From: Deltaproteobacteria bacterium
GTDB taxonomy: Bacteria; Desulfobacterota; Syntrophia; Syntrophales; JACQWR01
Direction: 5' to 3'
Length of the DNA stretch: 64,000 nucleotides
Assembly (NCBI GenBank): GCA_016209105.1
Contig: JACQWR010000028.1
Coordinates: 1-64,000, forward strand
Shown here: positions 24,869-33,724 of the stretch, in pieces
Position numbering within the stretch: position 1 is the stretch's first letter
Layout of the letters: each line of letters starts with the position of its first letter
Notes under the pieces: generated by a model
What the model saw: only the letters and a program-made list of their open reading frames with translations
Told to the model about the DNA's origin: nothing
The model's database searches: none
Program-made: the position numbers and the translations under genes

Positions 24869-26044
24869 ATGCAACCAGAAGCGGCCGATAATCGGCTCAT
24901 CTATTTCGATAACGCCGCCACGTCCTGGCCCAAACCGGCGGAGGTGATCGAGGCGATGACCCATTACAGCGGGAGGATCGGCGGGAGTCCCGGTCGTTCC
25001 GGCCACCGCCGCTCGCTCGACGCGGGACGGATACTCCTGGAAACCCGCGAGGCGCTGGCGGAGCTTTTCGGGATCGAGGATTCCCTCCGGATCGCCTTCA
25101 CCAAGAATGCCACGGAGGCGCTGAATATCGCTCTGCTGGGTCTCCTGCATCCGGGTGATCATGTGATCACCTCGAGTATGGAACACAATTCCGTCATGCG
25201 GCCGTTGCGTTTTTTGGAAACCCAGGGGATACAGCTATCGGTTGTTTCCTGCTCCGGCGACGGCAGGCTGAATCCTGAGGATGTCCGCGCCTCGATTCGG
25301 CCGCAGACCCGCCTGCTGGTCGCTGCCCACGCCTCGAATGTGACGGGAACCATCCATCCCATTGCCGAGTTGGGACAAATCGCCCGGGATCGTGGGATCC
25401 TGTTTTGCTTGGATGCAGCGCAGACGGCCGGGGCGTTGCCCATCCATATCGAAAAAATGGCGATTGACCTCCTGGCTTTTTCAGGTCATAAGTCACTCTT
25501 CGGACCTCAGGGGACAGGGGGACTTTATATCCGGGAGGAAGTGGAAAAGCGTCTCCGGCCTTTGATGATGGGCGGCACGGGAAGTCGCTCGGAGTTTGAG
25601 AGGCAACCGGATTTCATGCCCGACAAATACGAGTCGGGAACCCCCAACACCGTCGGGATCGCCGGCCTTGGCGCCGGGGTTCGTTTTGTCCTCACGGAAG
25701 GGGTGCAGGCAATCCGCAGCAGAGAGGAAATGTTGACGGAACAATTCCTTGATGGTCTTGCCTCCCTGAAAGGCGTTGTCGTTTATGGACCTCCCGACGC
25801 CGCGAGCCGGACGGCAGTTGTTTCTTTTACCATTGCCGGTGTTTCTCCTTCCGAGGCGGCCCTGGAATTCGATGAGCGCTTCCGCATCCTCTGTCGGCCG
25901 GGACTGCATTGCGCTCCGGCCGCGCACCGGACGATCGGGACCTTCTCCCAGGGAACGGTCCGCTTCGGGTTCGGGTATTTTAACAAAGATGAGGAAATCT
26001 CCTTTGCCCTGGAGGCGATCCGATCTCTGGTCGCGGGAGATTAA
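24869..26044 (+). CDS. Cysteine desulfurase / selenocysteine lyase family enzyme
   Basis: 391-residue PLP-dependent class V aminotransferase. DNAATSWPKP begins the protein, HNSVMRPL lies near residue 110, and the PLP lysine is in SGHKSLFGPQGTGGLY near residue 210. The catalytic Cys loop reads CRPGLHCAPAAHRTIG. This subgroup commonly accompanies YedF and DUF3343 and would generate persulfide or selenide from cysteine or selenocysteine. RBS GGAGG precedes it. Confidence 0.92.
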   Translation: MQPEAADNRLIYFDNAATSWPKPAEVIEAMTHYSGRIGGSPGRSGHRRSLDAGRILLETREALAELFGIEDSLRIAFTKNATEALNIALLGLLHPGDHVITSSMEHNSVMRPLRFLETQGIQLSVVSCSGDGRLNPEDVRASIRPQTRLLVAAHASNVTGTIHPIAELGQIARDRGILFCLDAAQTAGALPIHIEKMAIDLLAFSGHKSLFGPQGTGGLYIREEVEKRLRPLMMGGTGSRSEFERQPDFMPDKYESGTPNTVGIAGLGAGVRFVLTEGVQAIRSREEMLTEQFLDGLASLKGVVVYGPPDAASRTAVVSFTIAGVSPSEAALEFDERFRILCRPGLHCAPAAHRTIGTFSQGTVRFGFGYFNKDEEISFALEAIRSLVAGD

Positions 26045-26070
26045 TATCCACAGAGAGAGGGACGGAAAGA

Positions 26071-27072
26071 ATGCCGATCAATGATTTTATAAAAAAGTCG
26101 CAAGACGGCGGAAGTTTTACGAAGGAGGAGCTGCTGGAGATGCTGAGTTATCCTTCCGATTCCGACGCAACCTATCAGATCATGGCGGAAGCCAATCGCA
26201 TCTCAAAGGAACTGACGGGAAATAAGGCGGAAGTGCATGCCCAGTTTGCCCTGAATCTTGCCCCCTGCGCCTGTAATTGCCTCTTTTGTTCTTTTGCGAA
26301 GGCGAATGGCGTTTTTGAGCGGGAAACAAAAATTACCCCGGAGGAGGCCGTGGCCAACGCCCGGCAGTTGGAAGACGAAGGCGCCAACGCCGTCTTCCTC
26401 ATGACCACGACCCACTACCCCTTCGGGCAATTTCTGGAGATTTCCCAAGAGGTAAGAAGAAACCTGAAAACCGGGACTACGCTCATCGCCAATGTAGGCG
26501 ACCAGTCTTTCAGAAACGCTCTCAGAATGAAAGAAGCCGGTTTTAACGGCGTGTACCACGCCCTCAGGCTGCGGGAAGGAACAGATACCACCATTCCCCC
26601 TGAACTACGACGGGAAAGCATTCGGAACTTCCAGGAGGCTGGGCTCAAAGTCGGTACTTGCGTCGAGCCTCTGGGACCGGAACATACGAATAAAGAGATT
26701 GCCGAGATGATTCTCACTACCGGTTCTTTCAGCCCCGCATACAGCGGTGCGGCCCGTCGCATCGCCATCCCGGGGACGGAAATGGAACGGCGCGGAATGA
26801 TCAGCGAGTTGCGCATGGCCCAGATTGTCGCTGTCACGCGACTGTCCGTACCGAGGACGGTTCTGGGGAACTGCACCCATGAGCCCTGCACCTTAGGAGC
26901 AATTGCCGGAGCTAACCTCTTCTGGGCGGAGATAGGGGCGAATCCACGGGATACGGCGGAGCGCACCGAAACAGGAAGAGGGCATGACGTTCGAAAATGC
27001 CGGACCTTGTTTCATGAAAGCGGGTGGGGTGTCTTGGATGGGCCATCCCGCTTCTATCAAATATCATCATGA
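26071..27072 (+). CDS. BioB/HydE-like radical SAM protein
   Basis: 333 residues. The radical SAM cluster motif CACNCLFC (CxxxCxxC) is near residue 67. It lies in a TIM barrel of the biotin synthase/HydE/PylB type (LRLREGTDTTIPPELRRESI, VEPLGPEHT). Further cysteines, in GNCTHEPCTLGAIAGANLFW, could hold a second cluster, as in BioB. No biotin genes are nearby. The selenium/molybdenum context suggests a role in cofactor or sulfur/selenium insertion, which is inference. Confidence 0.83.
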   Translation: MPINDFIKKSQDGGSFTKEELLEMLSYPSDSDATYQIMAEANRISKELTGNKAEVHAQFALNLAPCACNCLFCSFAKANGVFERETKITPEEAVANARQLEDEGANAVFLMTTTHYPFGQFLEISQEVRRNLKTGTTLIANVGDQSFRNALRMKEAGFNGVYHALRLREGTDTTIPPELRRESIRNFQEAGLKVGTCVEPLGPEHTNKEIAEMILTTGSFSPAYSGAARRIAIPGTEMERRGMISELRMAQIVAVTRLSVPRTVLGNCTHEPCTLGAIAGANLFWAEIGANPRDTAERTETGRGHDVRKCRTLFHESGWGVLDGPSRFYQISS

Positions 27073-27221
27073 TCGAATAAAGATGGCGGAATATCCGCAC
27101 TGTTAAACAAAGTGCTTGACAGTGCCACGACAGTTGGAATTATATGCATATGCTTATCTCATGAAATAGCGGATATAATCGAAGAGCTTGCTGTAGGCAT
27201 TATGGAATGGAATAAGTATTG

Positions 27222-28613
27222 ATGAAGGCAAAATACTCAGACTTCTTTCAGACGATTCTCGATAGCGTCGCCGATGGAATCTTTACGGTGGACAAGAACC
27301 GCCGGATCACGTCGTTCAACCGAGCAGCGCAGCGAATCACGGGATTCGCGCGTGAAGAGGCCATCGGAAAGCCCTGCTATGAGGTTTTTCATGCGAGCAT
27401 CTGCCAGAACGCCTGCGCGTTGGAGGAGGCGTTGAAAACCGGCAACGAGGTCATTGACCGTCCGCTGAATATTATTAACAAGGAAGGGAAAGCGGTTCCG
27501 ATCAGCGTCAGCGCTTCCGTCCTCAGTGACGGAAAGGGAAACGTCAGGGGGGGCGTTGAGACGTTCCGCGACCTTTCGGCTATCGAGGAACTGAAAAAGG
27601 AGATACAGAAACGATATACGTTTGAGGACATCGTCAGTAAAAACCGGGAAATTCAGAAGATATTCAATATGCTGCCGGATGTGGCCGAGAGCGACAGTAC
27701 GGTGCTGATTGAGGGGCCGAGCGGATCAGGTAAGGAGCTGTTTGCCAGAGCCATTCATAATCTTAGCGCAAGAAAAGAAAAACCCTATGTGGTGGTAAAT
27801 TGCGGGGCGCTGCCCGATAACCTGATCGAATCCGAGTTATTCGGCTATGTGAAAGGGGCGTTTACCGACGCGCATCGCGACAAGCAGGGCCGCTTCGCGC
27901 TTGCGGAGGGAGGTACGATTTTTCTTGATGAAATTGGTGATATTTCACCGTTATTTCAGGTAAAACTGCTCCGCATACTCCAGGAAAAAGAGTACGAGCC
28001 GCTCGGTTCAACAAAGACCATGAAGGCTGACGTGCGTATCATGGCAGCCACCAACCGGAATTTGGCCGAGCAAGTGCGCAGCGGTAAATTCAGGCAGGAC
28101 CTATACTATCGTTTCAACATCGTCCGCATCGAACTTCCTCCCCTTGCCCGTCGCCGTGAGGATATTCCCCTGCTCATTGAGCATTTCATCAGTGTATTCA
28201 ACCTGAAACGCAATAAAAAAATAACTGGTGTCTCGGACAATGTCATGGATTTTTTGATGCGCTATTCGTTCCCCGGAAATATCCGTGAACTTGAGAACAT
28301 CATCGAACATGCTTTTGTCCTGTGCCATGAAAGCGTCATCGAGATAAAGCACCTGCCGTCGGAAATTATCGAGGCATTCACCGGAATGAGGCCGCTACCG
28401 AAGGATGACGTTTCACCTCTCAATGTCGCCGAGAAAACCGCAATTGAAGAAACTCTCAAAAAACATTCCGGTATGCGTGCGGCCGCGGCGCGCGATCTGG
28501 GCATCAGCACCGTCACCCTCTGGCGGAAGATGAAGAAATTCCAAATTGAATTCAGTAGCGAGCTCATTCCTCGTGGCTTGCCGCGGGGTAAGCGAGCGAA
28601 TGATAAACGATAA
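27222..28613 (+). CDS. PAS-sensor sigma-54 activator
   Basis: 463 residues: an N-terminal PAS domain (about 5-125), an AAA+ domain with Walker A GPSGSGKELFARAIH near 170 and the sigma-54 contact loop GAFTDA, Walker B IFLDEIGD, arginine finger region RFNIVRIELPP, and a Fis-type helix-turn-helix (AAARDLGISTVTLWRKMK). The PAS core holds CYEVFHASICQNAC, a cysteine set that may bind a cluster or sense redox. It sits before the ORP-like genes, as in Desulfovibrio orp loci. The last 20 or so residues are encoded by a REP repeat, so the native C-terminus was probably replaced. ATG 27222 is used; TTG 27219 is adjacent. Confidence 0.92.
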   Translation: MKAKYSDFFQTILDSVADGIFTVDKNRRITSFNRAAQRITGFAREEAIGKPCYEVFHASICQNACALEEALKTGNEVIDRPLNIINKEGKAVPISVSASVLSDGKGNVRGGVETFRDLSAIEELKKEIQKRYTFEDIVSKNREIQKIFNMLPDVAESDSTVLIEGPSGSGKELFARAIHNLSARKEKPYVVVNCGALPDNLIESELFGYVKGAFTDAHRDKQGRFALAEGGTIFLDEIGDISPLFQVKLLRILQEKEYEPLGSTKTMKADVRIMAATNRNLAEQVRSGKFRQDLYYRFNIVRIELPPLARRREDIPLLIEHFISVFNLKRNKKITGVSDNVMDFLMRYSFPGNIRELENIIEHAFVLCHESVIEIKHLPSEIIEAFTGMRPLPKDDVSPLNVAEKTAIEETLKKHSGMRAAAARDLGISTVTLWRKMKKFQIEFSSELIPRGLPRGKRANDKR

Positions 28614-28666
28614 TGTTGTTCCTTGGGAATCGAAGATTCTCCGCAGCAAGCTGCGGAGAGCTTCAG
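28546..28666 (+). repeat. REP-like palindromic repeat, full-length copy 6
   Basis: ttgaattcagtagcgagctc ... gtggcttgccgcggggtaag ... gattctccgcagcaagctgc ... gagagcttca. It overlaps the last 68 bp of the sigma-54 activator gene and supplies its stop codon. The remaining gap to 28902 holds a ggctctttcattaatgaaaa / agcc hairpin near 28740 and no clear promoter. Confidence 0.8.
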
Positions 28667-28902
28667 CCCTGACGACAATCCCTGCACTTCCCCTCCTTCA
28701 AACCAAGTTAGACATTTCATAAAAGAAATATATTTCATCAAGGCTCTTTCATTAATGAAAAAGCCAGAGGGCGCCTTTCCGTTCCCTTAAGCGGCGTTTC
28801 AGGATTACCAATGACGATAATGGCTTATCTTATCAAGTGTTATAAGGAGTGATGGCGTGACTGTCCTCAATGGCACGCAATTTGAGATCAGGAATGGGTG
28901 TC

Positions 28903-29292
28903 ATGAATAAAATGAAAGTTGCAATAGCAGTTTTCAAGGAGCATGTATCCCTGCGGTTCGACTGCGCAGAGGAAGTGCTTTTCGTAGAATTCGAGAACGG
29001 CGAGATTGTTTCGCGGAAAATGGCCTCAATGGAGGGACTGAATCCCCTTCAAAAACTGAGGAGTATTTCCACATCAGGCGCCACACGGTTAGTTTGCGGC
29101 GCGATGCCCGGTTTCTACAGGAGAATGACGGATTTCCTCGGCATTCGGATTATGCATGCCGAAGGAATGGCAATAGATATTCTGATAGAGCATCTGAAGC
29201 GGGGAAAATCCAATTTAATTGTCCCGTGTAGTCAGAGAGGGCGGGGCAAACACCGCCGTGATGGATGCCCCTGGATGGTAACCGGCGGTTAA
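28903..29292 (+). CDS. NifX/NafY-type protein
   Basis: 129 residues. KVAIAVFKEHVSLRFDCAEE and SGATRLVCGAMPGFYRRMTD match the dinitrogenase iron-molybdenum cofactor binding fold (RNase-H-like), with a basic Cys-containing tail (VPCSQRGRGKHRRDGCPW). It would bind a metal-sulfur cofactor. First of three NifX-like genes in the cluster. The start is uncertain (ATG 28903 or 28912). Confidence 0.78.
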   Translation: MNKMKVAIAVFKEHVSLRFDCAEEVLFVEFENGEIVSRKMASMEGLNPLQKLRSISTSGATRLVCGAMPGFYRRMTDFLGIRIMHAEGMAIDILIEHLKRGKSNLIVPCSQRGRGKHRRDGCPWMVTGG

Positions 29293-29318
29293 GTGATACC
29301 GGAAGGAGGTGGACGAGT

Positions 29319-29660
29319 ATGCCAGGATTTGATGGAAGCGGCCCGACAGGGATGGGACCGAGGACCGGAGGTGGTTTTGGTTCCTGCCCACCCGGTGCGG
29401 ACGGAACGGCAGGCACAACGCTTTGCGGAATTGGCCGCGGCGGATTGCCGTGGGGCGGCGGTCGCGGAAGATTGCGGGGCGAAGTCGGAGGGACGGGTTT
29501 TCTCCGTTTTTGCAGGGGATTTTTCGGACGCGGACGTATGACACTGCAGGACGAGGCGATTATTCTCGGGAACCGGATATCTGCTTTGGAGGAAGAACTG
29601 GCGGCGGCGCGCGAGCAGCTTGCGTCGTTCAGGAAAGACGCCAATGGGAAAAAGGAGTAA
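29319..29660 (+). CDS. DUF5320 glycine-rich protein
   Basis: 113 residues beginning MPGFDGSGPTGMGPRTGGG, the family's start, then a Gly/Arg-rich stretch with CRGFFGRGR and a C-terminal coiled coil (EAIILGNRISALEEELAAAR). DUF5320 proteins travel with NifX-like and MinD genes in anaerobes. Function unknown. A strong GGAGGTGG lies upstream. Confidence 0.88.
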   Translation: MPGFDGSGPTGMGPRTGGGFGSCPPGADGTAGTTLCGIGRGGLPWGGGRGRLRGEVGGTGFLRFCRGFFGRGRMTLQDEAIILGNRISALEEELAAAREQLASFRKDANGKKE

Positions 29661-29675
29661 CCCTATCGCGCAAGG

Positions 29676-29706
29676 CCTTTCGGGAGCGTGTATGGCTCCC
29701 GAAAGG
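29676..29706. terminator. Intergenic hairpin, possible terminator
   Basis: CCTTTCGGGAGC and GCTCCCGAAAGG form a perfect 12-bp stem around GTGTATG. There is no T-run, so it may instead stabilise or process the mRNA between the DUF5320 and NifX genes. Confidence 0.5.
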
Positions 29707-29779
29707 TTGTGGAAAGCGGTCATGTATACACAATGGGCGAATGTAACGATCGGATGTAGCTTTTTGAAGGAGAGGGCAC

Positions 29780-30142
29780 ATGAAAATCGCAATCACCGCG
29801 TCGGGAAAAGACATGAATGCCAACGTAGACCCGCGCTTCGGTCGTGCGGCGGGCTTCGTCATATATGATACGGAACTAAAGACAAGCGAATATGTCGCAA
29901 ACACTCAGAATGTGAATGCCGTCCAGGGAGCGGGGATACAGTCGGCGCGGCTTATTTCCGGGACGGGAGCGAAGGTCCTTATAACGGGACACTGCGGACC
30001 GAAGGCTTTTACGGCACTTAACGCGGCCGGGATCAAAATCTTCACCGGAGCGAACGGCAGCGTGCGGGAAGCAGTTATGAAATTTGCGACCGGCAATTTG
30101 GCGGAAGCCGGGGGCGCCGATGTGAAAGGGCACTGGGCATAG
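29780..30142 (+). CDS. NifX-like / orange-protein-like metal-cluster protein
   Basis: 120 residues: MKIAITASGKDMNANVDPRF and GRAAGFVIYDTE, then QGAGIQSARLISGTGAKVLI and TGHCGPKAF. This is the NifX/NifB C-terminal fold that includes ORP, the Mo-Cu cluster protein of Desulfovibrio. Immediately followed by two MinD ATPases, as in orp clusters. Whether it holds a Mo-Cu cluster is inference. Confidence 0.85.
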   Translation: MKIAITASGKDMNANVDPRFGRAAGFVIYDTELKTSEYVANTQNVNAVQGAGIQSARLISGTGAKVLITGHCGPKAFTALNAAGIKIFTGANGSVREAVMKFATGNLAEAGGADVKGHWA

Positions 30143-30148
30143 TGCGCC

Positions 30149-31027
30149 ATGAATGAGGACTTGATCGTAGCCGTTGCCAGCGGCAAGGGCGGAACAGGTA
30201 AAACCACAGTCGCCGTCAATATGGCGGCGGCACTCAGTCGCGCTCAATTTAGCGTCAGACTTGTGGACTGCGATGTAGAAGAGCCGAACGCCCATATTTT
30301 TCTCAAAACTGTAATGACGTCAAGGGAAAGCGCCGTTGTTCCCGTCCCGGTAGTGGATGAAGAAAAGTGCGACGGCTGCGGAAAATGCGGGGATGTATGC
30401 CGTTTCAGCGCTATCATTGCCCTGGGGACTAAAGCGATAACGTTCCCCGCGCTCTGTCACGGTTGCGGCGGATGTGTCATGGCGTGTCCGAAAAAAGCGA
30501 TAACGGAAAGCAGCCGCGAGATCGGCGCCATTGAAAAAGGGGTGTCGCAGGGTATCGAATTCATACAGGGATATTTGAAAATCGGCGAGGCTATGTCTCC
30601 CCCGCTTATCCGCGCGGTGAAGAAACAGGCCGTCGGTGATGGAGTAACCATTATTGACGCGCCGCCCGGCACTTCCTGCCCGGTGATTCAGGCCATACGC
30701 GGAAGCGATTATGTTATTCTGGTGACCGAACCGACTCCCTTTGGTTTGCACGATCTTGATCTTGCGGTCGAGACGGTCCGGCAGATCGGGATTCCTTTCG
30801 GGGTTGTCGTCAACCGCGCAGGTATTGGAGATGCAAGGACTCATGATTACTGCGCAGTACAGGATATTCCTATCATCGGCGAGATACGGGACGACCGGCG
30901 TATTGCCGAAGCGTACTCACGGGGCGAACTGGTGATTGATGCGCTTCCGCAGTTGGGAAAGGAATTTTTAGGAATATTCGGTCGCGCTGCAAGTGGGGCG
31001 CGTAAAAGGGAGGATGATCCACAATGA
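30149..31027 (+). CDS. MinD-family ATPase with ferredoxin insert, 1
   Basis: 292 residues: P-loop SGKGGTGKTTVAVNM at the N-terminus, then an inserted pair of [4Fe-4S] motifs, CDGCGKCGDVC and CHGCGGCVMAC, and the switch region IIDAPPGTSCPVI. Such ATPases are thought to assemble or insert Fe-S or mixed-metal clusters. It overlaps its partner by 4 bp (ATGA). Confidence 0.92.
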   Translation: MNEDLIVAVASGKGGTGKTTVAVNMAAALSRAQFSVRLVDCDVEEPNAHIFLKTVMTSRESAVVPVPVVDEEKCDGCGKCGDVCRFSAIIALGTKAITFPALCHGCGGCVMACPKKAITESSREIGAIEKGVSQGIEFIQGYLKIGEAMSPPLIRAVKKQAVGDGVTIIDAPPGTSCPVIQAIRGSDYVILVTEPTPFGLHDLDLAVETVRQIGIPFGVVVNRAGIGDARTHDYCAVQDIPIIGEIRDDRRIAEAYSRGELVIDALPQLGKEFLGIFGRAASGARKREDDPQ

Positions 31028-31899
31028 AGGAACTTGTCGTCATCAGCGGCAAGGGGGGCACGGGAAAGACAAGCATCGTCGCTGCATTCGCCGCCTTGGC
31101 CGCGAGCAAGGTGCTTGCCGATTGCGATGTGGACGCAGCTGACCTGCACCTTGTCCTCGATCCGAATATCAGACAGCGTGAGGTTTTCACGGGCGGCAGT
31201 GTTGCCCGGATAAAAATCGAAGAATGTGAACGTTGCGATATCTGCCGGAACCTCTGCCGCTTTGACGCAATTGACGACAACTTTAGGATTGACGAAATCG
31301 CCTGCGAGGGCTGCGGCGTCTGCCATGATGCCTGCCAATATGGGGCAATTGAACTGGCGACTAAAACCGCCGGCGAGTGGTATATTTCTGAAACCAGGCA
31401 TGGCATGATGGTGCATGCGAAACTCGGCATTGCGGAAGAGAATTCGGGTAAACTCGTTTCTCTCGTTCGAACGCAGGCCAGAAAAATCGCAGCAGAAAAC
31501 CGTTTGGAACTTGTTATCATTGACGGTTCTCCGGGGATAGGCTGCCCGGTGATTGCATCCATGACGGGCGTTGATCTTGCCCTTGCCGTCACGGAACCAA
31601 CGCTTTCCGGCATCCATGATCTTGAACGCGTTGCCGGGCTCGCCAAGCATTTTGGAAACAGGCTGGCCGTCTGTGTGAACAAGTGGGATATCAACCCCGA
31701 GATGACCGGGCGGATTGAAAATTGGTGCCGCCGTGAAGGGCTTGCGGTGGCCGGGAAAATAGCCTTTGATCCTATTGTAACCAGGGCGCAGATTGCCGGA
31801 GTCAGTGTTATTGAGTATTCATCGGGCAGTGCGGCGCTGGAAATCAAAAAGGTGTGGCGTCGCATAGCGAGGGAAATGGAGCTGGAAAATATCGCATGA
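31024..31899 (+). CDS. MinD-family ATPase with ferredoxin insert, 2
   Basis: 291 residues: P-loop SGKGGTGKTSIVAAF, ferredoxin motifs CERCDICRNLC and CEGCGVCHDAC, then IIDGSPGIGCPVIASM. It is a divergent paralogue of the preceding gene; the two probably act as a heterodimer. Overlaps the MOSC gene by 4 bp. Confidence 0.92.
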   Translation: MKELVVISGKGGTGKTSIVAAFAALAASKVLADCDVDAADLHLVLDPNIRQREVFTGGSVARIKIEECERCDICRNLCRFDAIDDNFRIDEIACEGCGVCHDACQYGAIELATKTAGEWYISETRHGMMVHAKLGIAEENSGKLVSLVRTQARKIAAENRLELVIIDGSPGIGCPVIASMTGVDLALAVTEPTLSGIHDLERVAGLAKHFGNRLAVCVNKWDINPEMTGRIENWCRREGLAVAGKIAFDPIVTRAQIAGVSVIEYSSGSAALEIKKVWRRIAREMELENIA

Positions 31900-32372
31900 G
31901 TAAAAAAGCGCTGGGAACCCCGTCCATGAGCGGGAAGGTTTACGCGATTTGCGTGGGGAAAAAGCGGAGCATTGCCAAAGAGCGCGTGAAAGCCGGATTC
32001 ATCCGGGCGGGATATGGTCTCGATGGAGACGTCCACGCCGGTTCGGGCAGAAGACAGATCGGTCTTCTTGCTCTGGAAAGGATTATAGCCGTAAACGGGG
32101 AAAATGAGCTCAACGCTGTACCCGGCGATTTCGCTGAGAACATTACTACAATAGGCATTGATTGGTCGGCGGCAACCATCGGCTCGCTGATAGGAATCGG
32201 AACGGTAAAACTCAGGATTGTGGAAAGAGGCAAGCCGGAACACGGTCCGGGGGATTATTCTTTTCACGGTGTTGCTCTTCTGGCCAAGGAAGGCATTTTT
32301 GCGGAAGTGATCGAGAGCGGATACATTGTGGAAGGCGATGCTATCGGCGTTTGTTTACCGGACGAAGAATAA
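31896..32372 (+). CDS. MOSC-domain protein
   Basis: 158 residues with GLDGDVHAGSGRRQIGLLAL and PGDFAENITTIGID, typical of small stand-alone MOSC proteins related to the C-terminal domain of Moco sulfurases. MOSC domains bind molybdenum cofactor. It overlaps the MinD gene and fits a role in modifying Mo cofactor or Mo-S clusters. Confidence 0.87.
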   Translation: MSKKALGTPSMSGKVYAICVGKKRSIAKERVKAGFIRAGYGLDGDVHAGSGRRQIGLLALERIIAVNGENELNAVPGDFAENITTIGIDWSAATIGSLIGIGTVKLRIVERGKPEHGPGDYSFHGVALLAKEGIFAEVIESGYIVEGDAIGVCLPDEE

Positions 32373-32382
32373 GGAGGTCAAT

Positions 32383-32625
32383 ATGCCCATCTATGAGTAC
32401 GAATGCACGAAGTGCGGAAAGAGATACGAACATCTGCACGCGAGTGAGGCGACACGGCGCGACGCGCCCGAATGCCCTGAATGCGGCGGTGCGGATGCAA
32501 AACGGGTGTTTTCTGTTTTCTCCGTAAACCACTCGCCTTCTTTTGGCGGAGGGAAAACATGCTGTGGATCAGACGACCCGAGAAACGTCGGGTGCGGCAC
32601 TCCCGGTTCATGCTGTGCAAAGTGA
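32383..32625 (+). CDS. FmdB-type zinc-ribbon protein
   Basis: 80 residues starting MPIYEYECTKCGKRYEHLHA with a second pair CPECGG, the FmdB regulatory-protein zinc ribbon. The tail carries more cysteines (KTCCGSD, VGCGTPGSCCAK), unusual in number and possibly metal-binding. AGGAGG precedes it. Confidence 0.88.
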   Translation: MPIYEYECTKCGKRYEHLHASEATRRDAPECPECGGADAKRVFSVFSVNHSPSFGGGKTCCGSDDPRNVGCGTPGSCCAK

Positions 32626-32774
32626 ACCGTTCTCTCTATACGCGAGATGAAAACAATGGCGCGGTTCCGACCGCGAAATGTGTACACCGGGCCATTGCAA
32701 ATTATAGCTAAAAAGGATGTCAAAATCAGTCTCGACATTGATCTTAAACATAAGGGGAAAGTGAGGCAACAGGG

Positions 32775-33695
32775 ATGACAAAACAAAACAGCGGGCACTG
32801 CAGCGTTCAGGACGGCGTGCCCAATTCGTCTCCGCACCGCGAGGCGGGGGAAGAACTTCTGGATAAACAGCAACTGCAGGAAAGGATGTCGCTGATCGGG
32901 CGTAAGATACTCGTTATGAGCGGTAAAGGAGGCGTCGGAAAAAGCACCGTAGCGGTAAATCTCGCCGTAACGCTGGCCATGCACGGACATCGCGTCGGAC
33001 TGCTGGATGTGGACATACACGGTCCGAGCGTTCCCAAACTTCTCGGTCTGGGGAGAGAAACCATCCACACTTCTGACGGCGCGGTGCTGCCGGTGGAATA
33101 TACGGTTGACGGTCATAACATCCATGTCATGTCCATCGGCTTCCTGCTCGAAAATCCGGATAACGCCGTCATCTGGCGCGGCCCGGTGAAGATGGGAGCC
33201 ATCAAGCAGTTCCTGAAGGATGTATCCTGGGGGGCTTTGGATTATCTGATCATTGACTCTCCGCCCGGCACCGGGGACGAACCGCTTTCCGTGTGCCAAT
33301 TGATCAATGGGCTGGACGGCGCGGTTATCGTCACGACGCCGCAGGAGCTGGCGCTTGTTGATGTGAGAAAATCCGTTACCTTCTGCCGGCAGCTCCGTCT
33401 GCCCGTGCTCGGAGTAATCGAAAACATGAGCGGGCTCCTGTGCCCGCATTGCGGCGAACGGATTGACGTGTTTTCATCCGGCGGCGGGGAGAAAATGGCC
33501 GGCGATATGGGTGTGCCGTTTCTCGGAAGGATTCCCATTGACCCCGAGATCGTGAAGAGCGGCGATGAGGAACGTCCGTACATGTATTATTATCCAAAAA
33601 CAGTGACGGCACAAAGATTCGACAAGATTGTTGACCGAATCGCGGGCAATGAATCTTCTGTCGCTTCAGGTGTAAAGAACAAAAACACGGTGTAA
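32775..33695 (+). CDS. mrp: Mrp/ApbC-type P-loop ATPase
   Basis: 306 residues: MSGKGGVGKSTVAVNLAVTL near residue 55, DVDIHGPSVPKLLG, and the C-terminal CxxC in CPHCGERIDVF that bridges a [4Fe-4S] cluster between monomers. Mrp proteins carry and transfer Fe-S clusters, and an Mrp homologue is part of the Desulfovibrio ORP complex. The 149-bp gap before it shows no clear promoter. Confidence 0.93.
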   Translation: MTKQNSGHCSVQDGVPNSSPHREAGEELLDKQQLQERMSLIGRKILVMSGKGGVGKSTVAVNLAVTLAMHGHRVGLLDVDIHGPSVPKLLGLGRETIHTSDGAVLPVEYTVDGHNIHVMSIGFLLENPDNAVIWRGPVKMGAIKQFLKDVSWGALDYLIIDSPPGTGDEPLSVCQLINGLDGAVIVTTPQELALVDVRKSVTFCRQLRLPVLGVIENMSGLLCPHCGERIDVFSSGGGEKMAGDMGVPFLGRIPIDPEIVKSGDEERPYMYYYPKTVTAQRFDKIVDRIAGNESSVASGVKNKNTV

Positions 33696-33724
33696 ACACT
33701 TCCCCAAGAGAAAGGAGAAAATTT

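Noticed and set aside
27112-27222. Small ORF (36 aa) or read-through extension of the radical SAM gene past TGA 27070
   Set aside because: The frame is open after the TGA for 49 codons, but there is no ribosome-binding site and no hairpin at SECIS distance, and the radical SAM protein looks complete. Left as unresolved.
28871-28890. Sigma-54 promoter (tggcacgcaatttgag) before the NifX-like gene
   Set aside because: The -12 element lacks the invariant GC, and the site is only about 12 nt from the start codon.
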